Below are positions 1-11,400 of a DNA stretch of 64,000 bases, piece by piece (position 1 is the first letter of the stretch; every line of letters starts with the position of its first letter). A program made the position numbers and the translations under genes. The notes under the pieces are model-generated. The model ran no database searches, was not told where the DNA came from, and was given only the letters and a program-made list of their open reading frames with translations. This DNA comes from Pyricularia pennisetigena (taxonomy: Eukaryota > Ascomycota > Sordariomycetes > Magnaporthales > Pyriculariaceae). The stretch spans positions 1,664,816-1,728,815 of the forward strand of contig NC_043744.1 in the NCBI RefSeq assembly GCF_004337985.1, in the 5' to 3' direction.

Positions 1-1004
1 GGTCAGTCGCGCCAGGGTCGACATTTGAACGAATTAATTTGTCGCGGTTGCAGCAATCAATCAATCATCCTTGGCTGCGAAACAAAGACGACCCAAATAG
101 TCGTGCAAAACAGACCCTGGCCCAGCCGTCCATGTCCGTCAAGTAACGTAAACCAAACCCCCAACGCGCGTGCTTGTCTGTCCTATCGGCGCCTGACCTG
201 GTCCAATATCCCGCCCCGGACCTTTTTTTCTTGCATGGTGGGGGGCCACGCATCTCCCCTTTTCCTGAGACAGAAGTCTCAAGCACAAGCTCCCTCGATT
301 AATTCCCACGCCTGACGCACCGCACTTTTCCGCAACCACCCAGAGGAACAAACCCCCAAGACCGTTCGTTGCCCAGTCACGCCCGCTACCACCTGTCAAT
401 CGCCAAACCCAACCGCAATAGAAAAAAAAAAAAAAAAGTACACGCTGCTTTCTCTCAGTCACACGAAATACACAAGGACGATCGCGAAACGAAACCCGAA
501 CCCGCCATCTGAGGAGGCCTTTTCCGAACCCATTCAATCGAAAACAAGCCTCTTGATTCTCAGGGGCGCCCCTTGCATCTCCCCCGCCCGTGCGACCGAC
601 CGACACAATCCATCTCGTCAGCATCGATTGTCAACTACTTGGATGTCAAAGGCCGTCGCCAACCAGCCACAGAGAAACCACAATCGGTCATTTTTTCAAC
701 GTCGTCCGTCTAGCCTCCCGATTAACTGGCACTTCGACATTTGCCATTTTCTGTTTCGCACCCGACACAATCACACATAGTCAGTTGCCAATACCGATTG
801 CCTCTGGGCCCGCCTGAAGTTTCAAACCGTCACCAAGCGACAATCGCGATCCAAACGACAGCAAGACATAGTGGTCTTTCTTTTCTCCTTCCTTCACCGG
901 GCCACTGACCGTCACATTCCAGAGGTCGATCAGAGGTCGCGGAGGCTCCAGCCCAGCAACCTGACCGGTCGCTTCGGGTTCCTCAAAGCCGCGCCTCCGT
1001 CAAA
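1..1004. other. Upstream region and probable 5' leader of the RasGAP gene
   Basis: No convincing gene is visible. The stretch is pyrimidine-rich on the plus strand with many C/T and CGACC words, as is common in long fungal 5' leaders. It contains an A run at 421-437. Open frames on both strands are short and low in complexity and look like chance. Part of this is probably the promoter and untranslated leader of the gene starting at 1005. Confidence 0.5.
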
Positions 1005-3651
1005 ATGTCCGTCATGCTGCAAACTCCATCCAGAGCCTCGTCAGCCTCCTCATCCTCCTTTCAGCCCATATCTCGCCAGAACACCATGTCCTCCTACGAT
1101 GGATCGCGGTCCACCCGCCAGTCCAAGCGGTATTCCATGTCGGCATTGTACATGTCAATGTCGGCAAACGAGACCGACTTGGAAATAGAAGATGATCTTG
1201 CCAAAGGTATGATTGACTACTTTGTTCTAACTCCGTGCAACAGCCGGGGGGAAAGCGGAATGGCTGATTTTGTTCTTGCTGTGCAGCGCAAAAAGTACTC
1301 CGCGATCTCAAATCAAAGATCTCATCACAATCCAAAAAGAATTTCGTTCTAGAAAAGGATGTCCGGTATCTCGACGGCAGGATTGCCCTCCTGATCCAAA
1401 ATCGCATGGCACTGGAAGAAGTGAGCTCTTGGTCCACCCGTGGCCACCGCATCCGCCTTCTGGGCCCCTTTGGAACTCTCACTAACAGGCACCGCGCGTA
1501 ACAGCAACACGAGACCGCAAGCTATTTGGAAGATGCCGCCGACCTACAAGAAGGAGCCTTCCCCAACGACGACAGGACACAGAAGTACGGCAATTTGATG
1601 TTCTTACTGCAGTCCGAGCCGAGGCACATTGCCCACCTTTGTCGCCTGGTCTCGATGCAAGAGATCGATTCACTACTTCAGACCGTTATGTTTACCATTT
1701 ATGGTAACCAATACGAGAGTCGCGAGGAGCACCTTCTTCTTACCATGTTCCAGGTGCGTCTATCTGAGCTAACTGGGGGGGGCCCTACGGCCGCACCAAC
1801 CTTCAGCGACACTGACACCCATGCAACTATTAGTCCGTTTTGACCTACAACTTCGAAAACACGCCGGAGTACTCGTCTCTCCTCCGCGCAAACACCCCTG
1901 TGTCGCGAATGATGACGACATACACGCGGCGAGGTCCTGGCCAGAGCTTCCTCAAGTCCGTACTTGCCGATAAGATTAACAGTTTGATCGAGCTAAGGGA
2001 CCTCGACCTGGAGATCAACCCGTTAAAGGTCTACGAGCGGATGATTGAGCAGATTGAAGAGGATACAGGAAGCGTGCCTCCTTCATTGCCGAGGGGAGTC
2101 ACAGCCGAACAGGCTGCTGCAAACCAACAAGTCCAAGAGATCATCGAGCCCAGGTTAGCCATGCTTACCGACATCGCCAACGGCTTCCTCAGCACGATTA
2201 TAGACGGACTGGAAGAGGCACCATACGGTATAAGGTGGATCTGCAAGCAGATTCGAAGCCTTACAAAGAGGAAGTATCCTGATGCTAATGACCAGGTTAT
2301 ATGTACTCTCATCGGCGGTTTCTTCTTCCTTCGCTTCATCAACCCTGCTATCGTAACACCAAAGTCGTACATGCTCATCGATGGGCAGCCAGCCGACAAG
2401 CCACGAAGGACCTTGACACTCATAGCAAAGATGCTACAGAATCTCGCAAACAAGCCGTCGTATGCCAAAGAGCCATACATGGCTGGGCTTCAGCCTTTTG
2501 TACAAATGAACAAGAGCAGAGTCAACAAGTTCATGCTTGATCTTTGCGAGGTTGGGGACTTCTACGAGAGCCTGGAGATGGACAACTACGTGGCGTTATC
2601 AAAGAAGGATCTCGAGCTGTCCATTACGCTAAACGAGATTTACGCTATGCACGGTCTGCTGGAGAAGCATGCACATGAGCTTTGCCGGGACGAGAACTCG
2701 CATCTCGCTCTGCTCATGGGGGAACTCGGCCAAGCACCGCAGCAAGTCCCTCGTAAAGAAAACAGAGTTATGAACCTCCCCCTATACAGCCGTTGGGAGA
2801 CGGCTATCGACAACCTGACAGCCGCTCTGGATATCACACAAGAAGAGGTCTTCTTCATGGAGGCGAAATCTATCTTTGTCCAGATCATGCGCTCCATACC
2901 GCAAAATACAGCCGTGGCGCGTCGTCCACTGCGACTGGAGAGGATTGCAGATGCGGCAGCCACATCCAAGAACGATGCGGTCATGGTCCGCAAAGGAATC
3001 AGAGCAATGGAGTTGCTCAGCCAGTTGCAGGAACTAAAGGTGACCGATAAGTCGGACGGTTTCAGTTTGTTGCGCGACGAAATCGAGCAGGAGCTGCAAC
3101 ATCTAGGCTCGCTCAAGGAGGGCGTTATCGCCGAGACACAGAAGCTGGAGGAGGTTTACAAGACGATTCGCGACCACAATGCGTACCTCGTGGGTCAGCT
3201 GGAGACGTATAAGAGCTATCTGCACAATGTGCGCAGCCAAAGCGAGGGCACGCGCCGCAAAGCCCAGAAGCAGCAGGTGCTGGGCCCGTACAAGTTTACA
3301 CACCAGCAACTGGAGAAGGAGGGCGTCATCCAAAAGAGCAATGTTCCGGATAACAGGCGGGCAAACATTTATTTCAACTTTACGAGCCCTCTACCCGGAA
3401 CATTTGTCATTTCGCTACATTATAAGGGTAAGCTTCAGCCTGCCGCTGTCCGAATCTCACACTCACCCCACTAACCTGGTTGGTCGACAGGACGCACGCG
3501 AGGACTCCTCGAGTTGGACTTGAAACTGGACGATTTGCTCGAAATGCAAAAGGACGGCCAGGACGATTTGGACCTGGAGTACGTTCAGTTCAACGTCACC
3601 AAGGTTCTCGCACTGCTAAACAAGCGGTTTGCGCGGAAGAAGGGCTGGTAG
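1005..3651 (+). CDS. Ras GTPase-activating protein (RasGAP with RasGAP C-terminal domain)
   Basis: The protein should speed GTP hydrolysis by Ras-type GTPases and so switch off Ras/cAMP or MAPK signalling at the membrane. I join five exons: 1005-1206, 1287-1420, 1505-1753, 1834-3427 and 3491-3651. They give 779 aa in a closed frame. The N-terminus is Ser-rich and basic, followed by a charged, probably helical segment. The RasGAP domain covers roughly residues 150-480. It includes an [10 protein letters not shown] segment whose Arg (about residue 213) sits where the arginine finger of fungal Gap1-type proteins lies. The signature [14 protein letters not shown] is at about 358-371. The C-terminal third (about 555-740) matches the RasGAP C-terminal domain seen in IQGAP-like and S. 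pombe Gap1-like proteins. No IQ motifs or calponin-homology domain are present, so this is the short Gap1/GapA class and not a full IQGAP. The start is the first ATG of the frame after a long leader. Confidence 0.9.
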
Positions 3652-5375
3652 AAACAGCAACCTTTACCATCATTATCAACTTACATCCACACCGAATCTA
3701 TACCATCGTGTTCCTCAAAAACTGGCTTCACGGGAAGGACAGAGGATTTTACGAGTATTCCCGAATATGAACGGCCAGCAACTCGCCATGATGCGCCGAG
3801 CTTCTCACACTTCTGTAGAATGTGTGGACTTCTACCTTTTTCCTATGGAGTTCGGGGACCATGATACCACTTCTTTATTTCTTTTACATGCTCTCTATTC
3901 TTTTATGCCCTCTTATACCGGACAACTCTGTATACGACCTGCCCACGATGAGACTTTATATACTCTACTCATTTGTTGGGAATTATATCTTTTTTTTTTC
4001 GGGTGCCCCTAGGCTACCTATATGGCTCAGCATTTGCTCCGATTGACGTTTTTCTTATCACTTTTTTATGTTACTTCTCTTTCGTTTTTTTTTTTTTCTT
4101 TTCTTTTTTTATTTTACCGACGAAAAGCGCCATTACCAGCTATAATGCCATTGGGCGGGTGAAGCCTACGAAATTTAGTGCGACGTTCCTTGACACCCTG
4201 GTGAAAATTCAGGTTGCGTGGGATGGTTCTCATCGCAAAGTCCACTCCCAGGTACCAAACACAGCTGAAGGCAAACTTTATGGGCAATATCACGGTTTTA
4301 AGGGTGACAGGTATGAGGATCTTGGTGTTCATCATGATACCAGCCGAACTTCTGGCACAATACGATGTTCGCAGCTTGCAAAGAGCAACTTGTTTCTTGC
4401 AAAAGACGCGATCCAAGGAATCAGTGGACCCTACGAGTGAGGAAGAGCGGAGTCTGGACATTTTCATTGCCCGTGTTCGGGCATAACCGGTACATATACA
4501 TATATATATATATACTTTTGGTGTGGCTGGACAAGCAAGACCAGCCGGCTTTTAATGAACAGACCTGCGTCCAGCGAGAGGTCTGTGGTGGTAAAAACAA
4601 GAGTGGTGGGCGGCAGGCGAGCTTTTCTTTTCTTTTTTTTTTTTTTTTTTGTTGGGATGCGCTTGAATGGGAAGGGAGATTGGGGCGGCTTTCACATATG
4701 AGTATTATATTCCTCGGCTGGTCCGGTGTCAGTGATCGAGCTTTTGTCTTACTACATCAAATTATTTGTCCGACTTTCGTTTCGGCTCTCCCGCGCTGTA
4801 TGATGTCTGCTGCGAACACTTGTAATCATCTAGGTTTCCAGAATGGGGCTGAAGATTTGGCGGATTCTGATAGATGGCAGACAGGCTCATTCATGTCTTC
4901 AATTCCCAATCGAGCATCGGGGTGGGTCCCCGAAAGCATCCGGCAACGGAGAACTTGACCGGGGAAATGGCACACACCAAGGCTAGGATACAGCCGCATG
5001 CATAACCCCACGGATAACTAGCTAATGGCTGCCTATCTGAAGGGACCTAGCATCGTAGATAGATTACGATACGTAGTTTGGCTGGCTGGCTTTGGCGCGA
5101 ATCAAGAAGCATTCTCCAAAAGAGTTACAATGAGACACCTTGAAAGGGTTATCTATACATCATTAACAGCGACACCGTTTTTAAGTAGCTCAGCCGCCTG
5201 GTTCTCGTACGTACACTGCGAAGCTACTTTTGAATCATCAAGCACGATTCAAGTGCACCACTTGTCCTGCCAAAACCAAGGGTCCGTGTAGTTGATGTAT
5301 TTCAGCGCCGAACTGTTTTATGATACGTGCCATTGGTGATTTCAACTGCCCAACCAACCTACCATACGTTGCAAC
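3652..5375. other. Intergenic region, no gene recognised
   Basis: This holds the 3' end of the RasGAP transcript and then the upstream region of the DUF1445 gene. It is AT-rich, with T-rich tracts around 4085-4115 and 4621-4650 and a short TA repeat at 4497-4515. Open frames up to 197 codons occur on both strands, but they are low in complexity, overlap one another and show no recognisable domain. Confidence 0.5.
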
Positions 5376-6335
5376 ATGTCGACGACGACGGAGCTTGCAA
5401 CCGGCAAAGCGGTGCGACTGGCAGCACGCAGCAAAAAGTTGAGGGGCCAAACGTCAGGTCTTGCGCCGTCATACATCCAAGCAAACCTGCTCGTGCTGCC
5501 CCAACGCTACGCAGACGACTTCCGCCTGCTCTGCGCGCGGAACCCCGTCCCGTGTCCTCTTTTGGCAGAGTCGGCCGCGCCCGGCAACTACAGGGATCTC
5601 AAATCACACATGGTAGGGGCAGCGGGCACCAAACTACAGGTCGCCGAGGACGTGGACCTCAGGCACGACTTTCCAGCCTACAGGGTCTACACGGACGGAG
5701 CACTCACGGCAGGCGGCGAGGGCGGCGGGGACGGGGCAGCAGGCGAAAAGACAGACATCGAAGCCGAGTGGACGGGCGAGCACGTCGGGTTCCTGATCGG
5801 GTGCTCCTTCTCGTTCGAGGCGGCGCTGGCGGCCGCGGGGCTCCCGGCGCGCCACACGCTGCAGGGCCGCAACGTGCCCATGTACCGCACGACGGTGCCG
5901 CTCTGCAGCGCGGGCGCCTTTGCGGGCGCGACCATGGTGGTGTCGATGCGGCCGTACCGCGCGCTCTCGGAGCTGCCGCGCGTCCGCGACGTCACGCGGC
6001 GCTTCGGCGCGACGCACGGCGAGCCCGTGGCGTGGGGGTGGGACGGCGCCCGGGCGCTGGGCATCCGGGACGTGGCGGGGCCCGAGTTTGGCGACGCGCC
6101 GCTGCGGGCCGATGGAAGCGGGGAACGGTTTGGGCCCGGGGAGGAGGGGGGAGAAGAAAAAGAAGAAGCAGGAGACGATCAGTACGTGCCTGTGTTTTGG
6201 GGCTGCGGCGTCACGCCCCAGGAGGCGGTGCGGCAGCCCCGGTTGAAGGGGACCGTCATGGCGCACTCCCCCGGGTGTATGGTCGTGCTGGATCTGACGG
6301 ATCACGAGGTGTTTGCGGGGGTTGGGGCTGTGTGA
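5376..6335 (+). CDS. DUF1445 / putative hydro-lyase (D-glutamate cyclase N-terminal-like) family protein
   Basis: A single uninterrupted 319-aa frame. I recognise the DUF1445 family (bacterial UPF0317 'putative hydro-lyase', B. subtilis YcsI type; homologous to the N-terminal half of D-glutamate cyclase). Features are an N-terminal segment with SGLAPSYIQANLLVLPQRYA, a conserved CPLL segment, the core GFLIGCSFSFEAAL near 145-160, NVPMYRTTVPL, and a C-terminal WGCGVTPQEA segment ending in HSPGCMVVLD. Bacterial members are about 260-270 aa. The extra length here lies in a Gly/Ala/Glu-rich insertion near 112-130 and an acidic Gly/Glu/Lys stretch near 250-270. The biochemical reaction is unproven for most members. 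The middle of the gene (about 5690-6250) is strikingly GC-rich compared with the AT-rich flanks, and there is no intron. Family assignment is good; function is open. Confidence 0.85.
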   Translation: MSTTTELATGKAVRLAARSKKLRGQTSGLAPSYIQANLLVLPQRYADDFRLLCARNPVPCPLLAESAAPGNYRDLKSHMVGAAGTKLQVAEDVDLRHDFPAYRVYTDGALTAGGEGGGDGAAGEKTDIEAEWTGEHVGFLIGCSFSFEAALAAAGLPARHTLQGRNVPMYRTTVPLCSAGAFAGATMVVSMRPYRALSELPRVRDVTRRFGATHGEPVAWGWDGARALGIRDVAGPEFGDAPLRADGSGERFGPGEEGGEEKEEAGDDQYVPVFWGCGVTPQEAVRQPRLKGTVMAHSPGCMVVLDLTDHEVFAGVGAV

Positions 6336-7180
6336 GGGGGGCTACGGTCCCTTGTGGGCGAGGGATGAAGGGCGACAAAGTTTACTACGGTATAAATGTG
6401 AGAAAAAATCAAGCTTCGAAAAGGTGAAGGCCAAGGCTTTGGCGAGTAAATGGATCCCAATGAAGTCAATTGAGCCAATGGATGCTTTCTCCGTCGCAGG
6501 GCTACGATCCTCTTGGCGTATTACTTACTACCTATAACTCTACTGTGTAGCTACCGACAGAGAATCTGATTGGCAAATTTTTGTAGGTAATCAAGTACTC
6601 TGTTGTTCAACGTGAAGATATATCCTGACACTGTCTTTCAGACGCAGTGTAGATAAGGGGGAACGAGTGGCAGGCAGCAATGACGTGCATGCAGTCCTAG
6701 AACCTGTACGGTAATTAATTTGTTGTGTGCTATGTGGATCAATCTGTCACATCTCATGAGACCTGGGCCCCGATAACGGGGACTGGCTCCACCCATTTAT
6801 CATGACCCCGCGTCCCTCGCATATCAATCAGTCCTTGGTCAAATTCGATCCATGCCCAGGCGGGTACGACAAGCTGCCCAGCATCACCATGTCCCAAGGT
6901 AGCATAACTGCAGGGGCCTGTCAGCGGAGGTGGATCACCTGAATGGGAAACCAATGTACCGTAATGCGATTTGGGCTGAGGTCTTGGACTTTGGCGAGAC
7001 CCAAGCCGGCGCACGCGTGGATTTCTAGTTTTGTGTACAGTTTTTGGTACTCTGTGCAGCTGAAAGGGGAGAAAAAAGACACCTTGGTGTTGTTAGGAAA
7101 CAACACACACCTCGCTTCATCCCTCTTTTATCAGCATTGGATCCCGATATCTGCGGGCCCTCTTGGTCATTGTTACTATT
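6336..7180. other. Intergenic region, no gene recognised
   Basis: AT-rich spacer holding the 3' end of the DUF1445 gene and the promoter of the Zn2Cys6 gene. Short open frames on both strands show no domain or codon pattern that would support a gene. Confidence 0.5.
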
Positions 7181-7266
7181 ATGGAGAACCCTGGATGAGT
7201 TGGCCCATGACTCCTTTCTGTCCACCAAAACATGGCATCCTCTGCTTCGCCATCATCACCACCTGA
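7181..7266 (+). promoter_or_regulatory. Two upstream ORFs in front of the Zn2Cys6 factor
   Basis: Upstream ATG 1 (7181) opens a 5-codon ORF ending at 7198. Upstream ATG 2 (7195) opens a 23-codon ORF ending in TGA at 7264-7266. The second overlaps the main start at 7232 in another frame. If the transcript begins upstream of 7181, both would reduce initiation at the main ATG, a common form of translational control for fungal regulators. The transcription start is not visible from sequence. Confidence 0.4.
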
Positions 7267-9878
7267 ATCCAGCTCCGTACGGCCCATAGCGTAAGTTGCT
7301 TTTTTTTTTTTTTTTTTTAGACCTAACTACCCGCATCGACACCGCCAAGATAGCCGAGCTGCAGCTCCTGACACCCATGGCCCATCTAGATGCAATGCCT
7401 GTCGGCAACGCCGCTCCCAGTGCTCAAAGGAGCGGCCAAAATGCAAGCGTTGTCGTGAAGCCGACATTGAATGCATCTACGAAGAAGCCCGCAAGATCAC
7501 TGTGAATGAGAGGTACATACCTGCTGTCTGCCTCGTTCTCTCGAGTGTGATTTCCATTACTGACCAGCCCGCTTAGCTACTTGAGAGATTTGGAAGCCAA
7601 GGCCAGGGCTTTTGAGGAAACACTTCAAAATCCAAATGTCAAGGGCTCGGCTTCGGTCCCAACCAAGGGACCCGCGGTGTCAAACGCCGAAAGCTATGAA
7701 GAAATAACAGAAGGTAATGCGCTATTGGAAGATTTTGGTCACCTGGGCGTCGAGGGGGGTCCCGCGTCCCCTAGCCTGTCGAGCAGCGTCAAGGGCGGCA
7801 GGTTCAAGGGCCCAGGCCACTCGGACCTGTTTCTCCGCAGCATGATTACGACCCTCAGAGCACCGGCAAGTGTGGGTAAACTCGCCGGTGTCCGATCCGG
7901 CGTCCGGTATCCCGACGATGTCAGCCTCGACCTGAACCACAACCTCTACGAGCCCGGCCTACTGGCTCCCAGGCGGCTGGCCGTCTGGAGCAGCATACGA
8001 CTGCCTCCCATAGAGACGGCCAGGCGGTACTACGCTGCGCAATACACGTACATTGGCACCATATTCTCCTTCACAGACCCGGTCGAGTTTGAAAAGTCCC
8101 TGACTAGGGCCTACCAGAGCACGGGGCCAGACCTGGGCGACCCGCAAGCTTGCCTCGAGTACGCCAAGATCCTCGTCATCCTCGCCTTTGGTCAGCTGTA
8201 CTCGGTCAACCAGTGGATAGATTTCAAGGGCCCGCCGGGCTTCGACTACTTTACGCATGCGCTGCAGCTGCTGCCCGACGTGCACGAGGAGGGATCCATC
8301 CTCTGCGTCGAGACGCTGTCTCTGATAGGCTACTTTATGCAAAACATGAACCGTCGCGACGCGGCGTTTCTGTACATTGGCATGGCCCTGCGCATGGCCA
8401 TCTCGCTCGGTCTGCACCAGGAGGTGCCCGACGCGACCCTCACCGACGAAGACCGCGAGCACCGCCGACGCGTGTGGTGGAGCGTCTACAGCCTCGACAG
8501 GATCCTTTCCGTCAAGGCCGGCAACCCCATCACGATACAGGACGAGGACATTGGCGTGAAGCCACCGTCCAAGCTTGCCTTGGAGCCCGAGTACTGCCCG
8601 GCCGTCGTGCTCCACCACTATACAGAACTGTCCAGGATCCTGGGCGAGGTCAACAAGCACGTCTTCCGGAAGGGGACGCATAAATCCGGCACAATGCTCA
8701 TGGCCTCGGTCAAGGACATCATGCGGTCGCTGTCAAAATGGCACCGCGAGCTTCCAGACCAGCTGCGGTTCGACCCGGCGAGGCTGGCGATATCCAGGGA
8801 GTCGGTCTCGACCTTGGTGCATTATTACCAGTGCATCAACATGACGGCCAGGCCTCTGCTCTTCCACGTGGTGAAGAAGCGCATCCAGTCGGGTAGCCCC
8901 CGGTCCAAAGACTGGAAGCAGGGCCTGTCGCAGACGACCGTCGGGGTCATTGAGACGTGCGTCAACGCCGCCCAGGACTCGATCAAGATCATGAGCATCG
9001 CGGCGCAGCGGGATCTGGTCGCCACCTATGGCTACATGGACAGCGAGCACATATTCTCCGCAGCCATCGTGCTGCTGATGGTGTGCTTCGCCTTCCCGCC
9101 GGACGAGAGGAACACGCAGGCCATGAACATGGGCTTGAACCTGCTCAAGGGGATGGCGGAGCGTGGAAACAGCTACATCGGGGCGAGGTATCAGCTGCTG
9201 CATCATTTGCGGTCCATCATCGACCCTCCATCCTCCGCAGCCCCGAGTTCCAGGCATAATCGACGGCATGAAAAGGCAAAACTGAGGAGAAGGTCCACGA
9301 GTAACCATGCGACCGTCGTTGGGCTTGAAGCCGTGTACAAGGCATCTCCGCAAATGCTATCGCCATCTCCGCCCGTCCAGTCCGTCTCGGGGTACCAAAA
9401 GGCTCGCGGCAGCTTCAGTGGTGTGCCGTTATCACCGCAGGGGCAGGCCATGCTGCCGTCTTTTGTGACGCCCAACACCGGTCTATCGCGGGACAATATG
9501 GGGTTCGGGCAGATGCCGTTCGCAGACGTATCATCGGTCTATCATCAGGCGCAGCAGGACGCAACGGCTGGACCACAAATGATGGACAACTTTTCTGGTG
9601 TGGGCGGCGGCGGCGGCGGCGGCTACATGCCGGGGCTCCGGTTGGGCGACATGGACGACATGTTCATCGACGTCAACATGAACAGCATGAATGGAGACGA
9701 CGACTTTGGGCTGTGGGAGGCGGGCTTCGCCGACCCTTCGGCATACGACCTGGCGCAGCTGACGCAGGCGGCCCAGATGGCTGTCGACCAGGGCGTCGAT
9801 GATGATGGTGGGGAAGGTAACTGCAGCGAAAAGTCGGCCGGGGCCGGGGCCGGGGTGAACATGAACATGGAACTTTAG
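7232..9878 (+). CDS. Zn2Cys6 transcription factor with fungal-specific middle domain
   Basis: Nuclear DNA-binding regulator; target genes are unknown. Three exons (7232-7290, 7321-7512, 7577-9878) give 850 aa. Exon 2 carries the complete binuclear zinc cluster: six Cys at about residues 44, 47, 54, 61, 64 and 71, with basic residues between (CRQRRSQC). Intron 1 is only 30 nt and is nearly all T before its TAG acceptor, which is very short. A fungal_trans domain runs from roughly 239 to 510, with the typical RRVWWSVYSLDR segment near 380 followed by SVKAGNPITIQDEDI. The C-terminus is low in complexity: a poly-Gly run near 760, then a Met/Asp-rich acidic region with DDDFGLWEAGF that could be an activation domain. 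The middle exon alone would miss the zinc cluster, so the start in exon 1 matters. I cannot name an orthologue. Confidence 0.88.
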
Positions 9879-10532
9879 TCATATGTTTCTGTTCATATTT
9901 ATATTTGGAAATTTTTGAGGGGGTCTTGTCTTGGAAATTTTGACTTTCTATTTATTTATTATTATTATTATTTTTCTCTGTCTGTCATTAGCTAACGATG
10001 CATTTTCACAAGTCTCACTTTGGGGGCCCTGCCCATGCACAAGTTGATGAAGATCAGCACTCTTTCTCAGGGGCTTCCATGTCAAATCGAAATCGAATGT
10101 CTCACGACATGTTTTAATCTTTTAATAATTTTTTCTTTCTTCTTCTGATTTCCACTAATAATAATGCAGCATGTGATACAGGAAAAGCCAGTCCAATTAT
10201 GTTTCGCCATGCGCTCTAAGGGTGAGAAATTCACCACAAAAAACCAAAAAAAAAAAAAAAAAAGAGTCGTCGCCAAAAGACCGAAGAAAATGGACTTGGA
10301 AGAAACAAGAGAAAGTGGATGGCTATAATGAGAGCAAGAAAGGAAGAAGAGACAAAGGAAAGAAGAAAAAAAAAAGAAAATAGCGAATGACCCGTCAATA
10401 ATCTTCCAAGGTTGCCGTCTCCGTACAGAACGACGGGGCCACGGTTGGACCTGCGTGGTGCGCGCTCCATGGCCCCTCCTCTACTGCTGCCACTTCGTAG
10501 CCAAATTTTTTTCGATCTGATCGACCGACATT
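9879..10532. other. Convergent 3' flank, no gene
   Basis: This is the shared 3' region of the Zn2Cys6 gene (plus) and the secreted-protein gene (minus). It is AT-rich with an ATT repeat near 9950-9975, an A run at 10245-10263 and purine-rich tracts to about 10380. No coding signal. Confidence 0.5.
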
Positions 10533-10883
10533 CTAAGGGGCAGCTTTGGAGGCATTGCTTTTGGCGCTGGCTTCCTTGGCCTTGGTGCTGCTGGTGGCGG
10601 GGTCCTGGGTCTTGGGCGTGCACTTGATGGTGGTGGCCAGGGTGGCGGGCTTGCCGGCGTCATCGGTGTATTTGCACTGCTGGGTGCCCTCCTTTGGATT
10701 CTCGGTTCCGGCCACGCACGCCATGTGGACATCCTTGAGCTGGGCGCACTCGGTCGGGATGACGGCGGCGTTGTAGATGCTGTCGTCTTGGGCTGCCTGC
10801 GATGGGGCGGGTGTCTCGGCAGGCATTGGGACCGCTGCGGCCAGGGCCGAGAGGGAGATGATGATGGCGGTGAGGAAATGCAT
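10533..10883 (-). CDS. Small secreted protein with four cysteines, unknown function
   Basis: A 116-aa single-exon frame. The first 18 residues are a clear signal peptide (hydrophobic Ile/Leu/Ala core ending AAAVP). The mature part has four Cys at 46, 56, 70 and 88, which could form two disulfides, and then a Lys/Ala/Ser/Thr-rich tail with no aromatic residues, likely disordered. There is no transmembrane segment or GPI signal. I know no family. By size, signal peptide and even cysteine number it fits the class of small secreted proteins from which effector candidates are drawn, but no specific role can be assigned. The stretch directly upstream of the ATG is a CCA/CAA-type microsatellite on the coding strand. 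Confidence 0.7.
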   Translation of the reverse strand: MHFLTAIIISLSALAAAVPMPAETPAPSQAAQDDSIYNAAVIPTECAQLKDVHMACVAGTENPKEGTQQCKYTDDAGKPATLATTIKCTPKTQDPATSSTKAKEASAKSNASKAAP

Positions 10884-10962
10884 GGTGGTAGTGGTGGTAG
10901 TGGTGGTGGTGTTGGTGGTGGTGGTGGTTGTTGTTGTTGGTGTTGTTGTTGTTCTTTTGTAA
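10884..10962. repeat. TGG/TTG microsatellite upstream of the secreted-protein start
   Basis: Directly abutting the start codon of the minus-strand secreted-protein gene is about 75 bp made almost only of G and T on the plus strand, as GTGGTG then GTTGTT triplets. On the coding strand this reads as CCA/CAA-rich leader. It is probably part of the 5' untranslated region and may vary in length between strains. Confidence 0.8.
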
Positions 10963-11359
10963 AGTGTTAAAAGGAATATGTAATGCTGGTAATGAGTGTT
11001 ATGTATGGCTTTCTATCAACTGAGAAAATACAAGTTTGGGTTTGTTTTAGTTTTTTTTGTCAACACAATTGATTTGCTATAAATCGAAATGGAATGAATG
11101 AATGATAAAAGCCATGGGTCACTGTACCAGCGAGACGATGGATTGTGAGGTCTCTTGCTCTCCCCTTTGTACTTTCTCGAACCGCCCCCTTGACGTTTCT
11201 TCACCACGATTATGCCCCATGTGGTCCCGATGCGTCCGGTCGCGGGTTTAGGTTCTCGGTTGGTAAGATGTTACTTTGTCCTTACTGGGTTTTGTCTAGC
11301 AAGCAGACAGGGAAGCGCTAGGCTGCTGATCCTTTTTTTTATTCTCCTTACACAGGGGG

Positions 11360-11400
<41 letters not shown>

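Noticed and set aside
3973..4958. Several overlapping frames of 90-197 codons downstream of the RasGAP gene
   Set aside because: Overlap each other in different frames, contain homopolymer-encoded residues and no domain; probably 3' untranslated and intergenic sequence.
5327..6427. A 366-codon plus frame rich in Arg/Gly overlapping the DUF1445 gene
   Set aside because: Longer than the real frame only because GC-rich DNA lacks stops; its residues are Arg/Gly/Ala filler, while the 319-aa frame carries the family motifs.
10884..10962. Possible Gly/Val repeat protein on the plus strand across the GTG/GTT tract
   Set aside because: Translation of a microsatellite; the minus-strand secreted protein explains the locus better.
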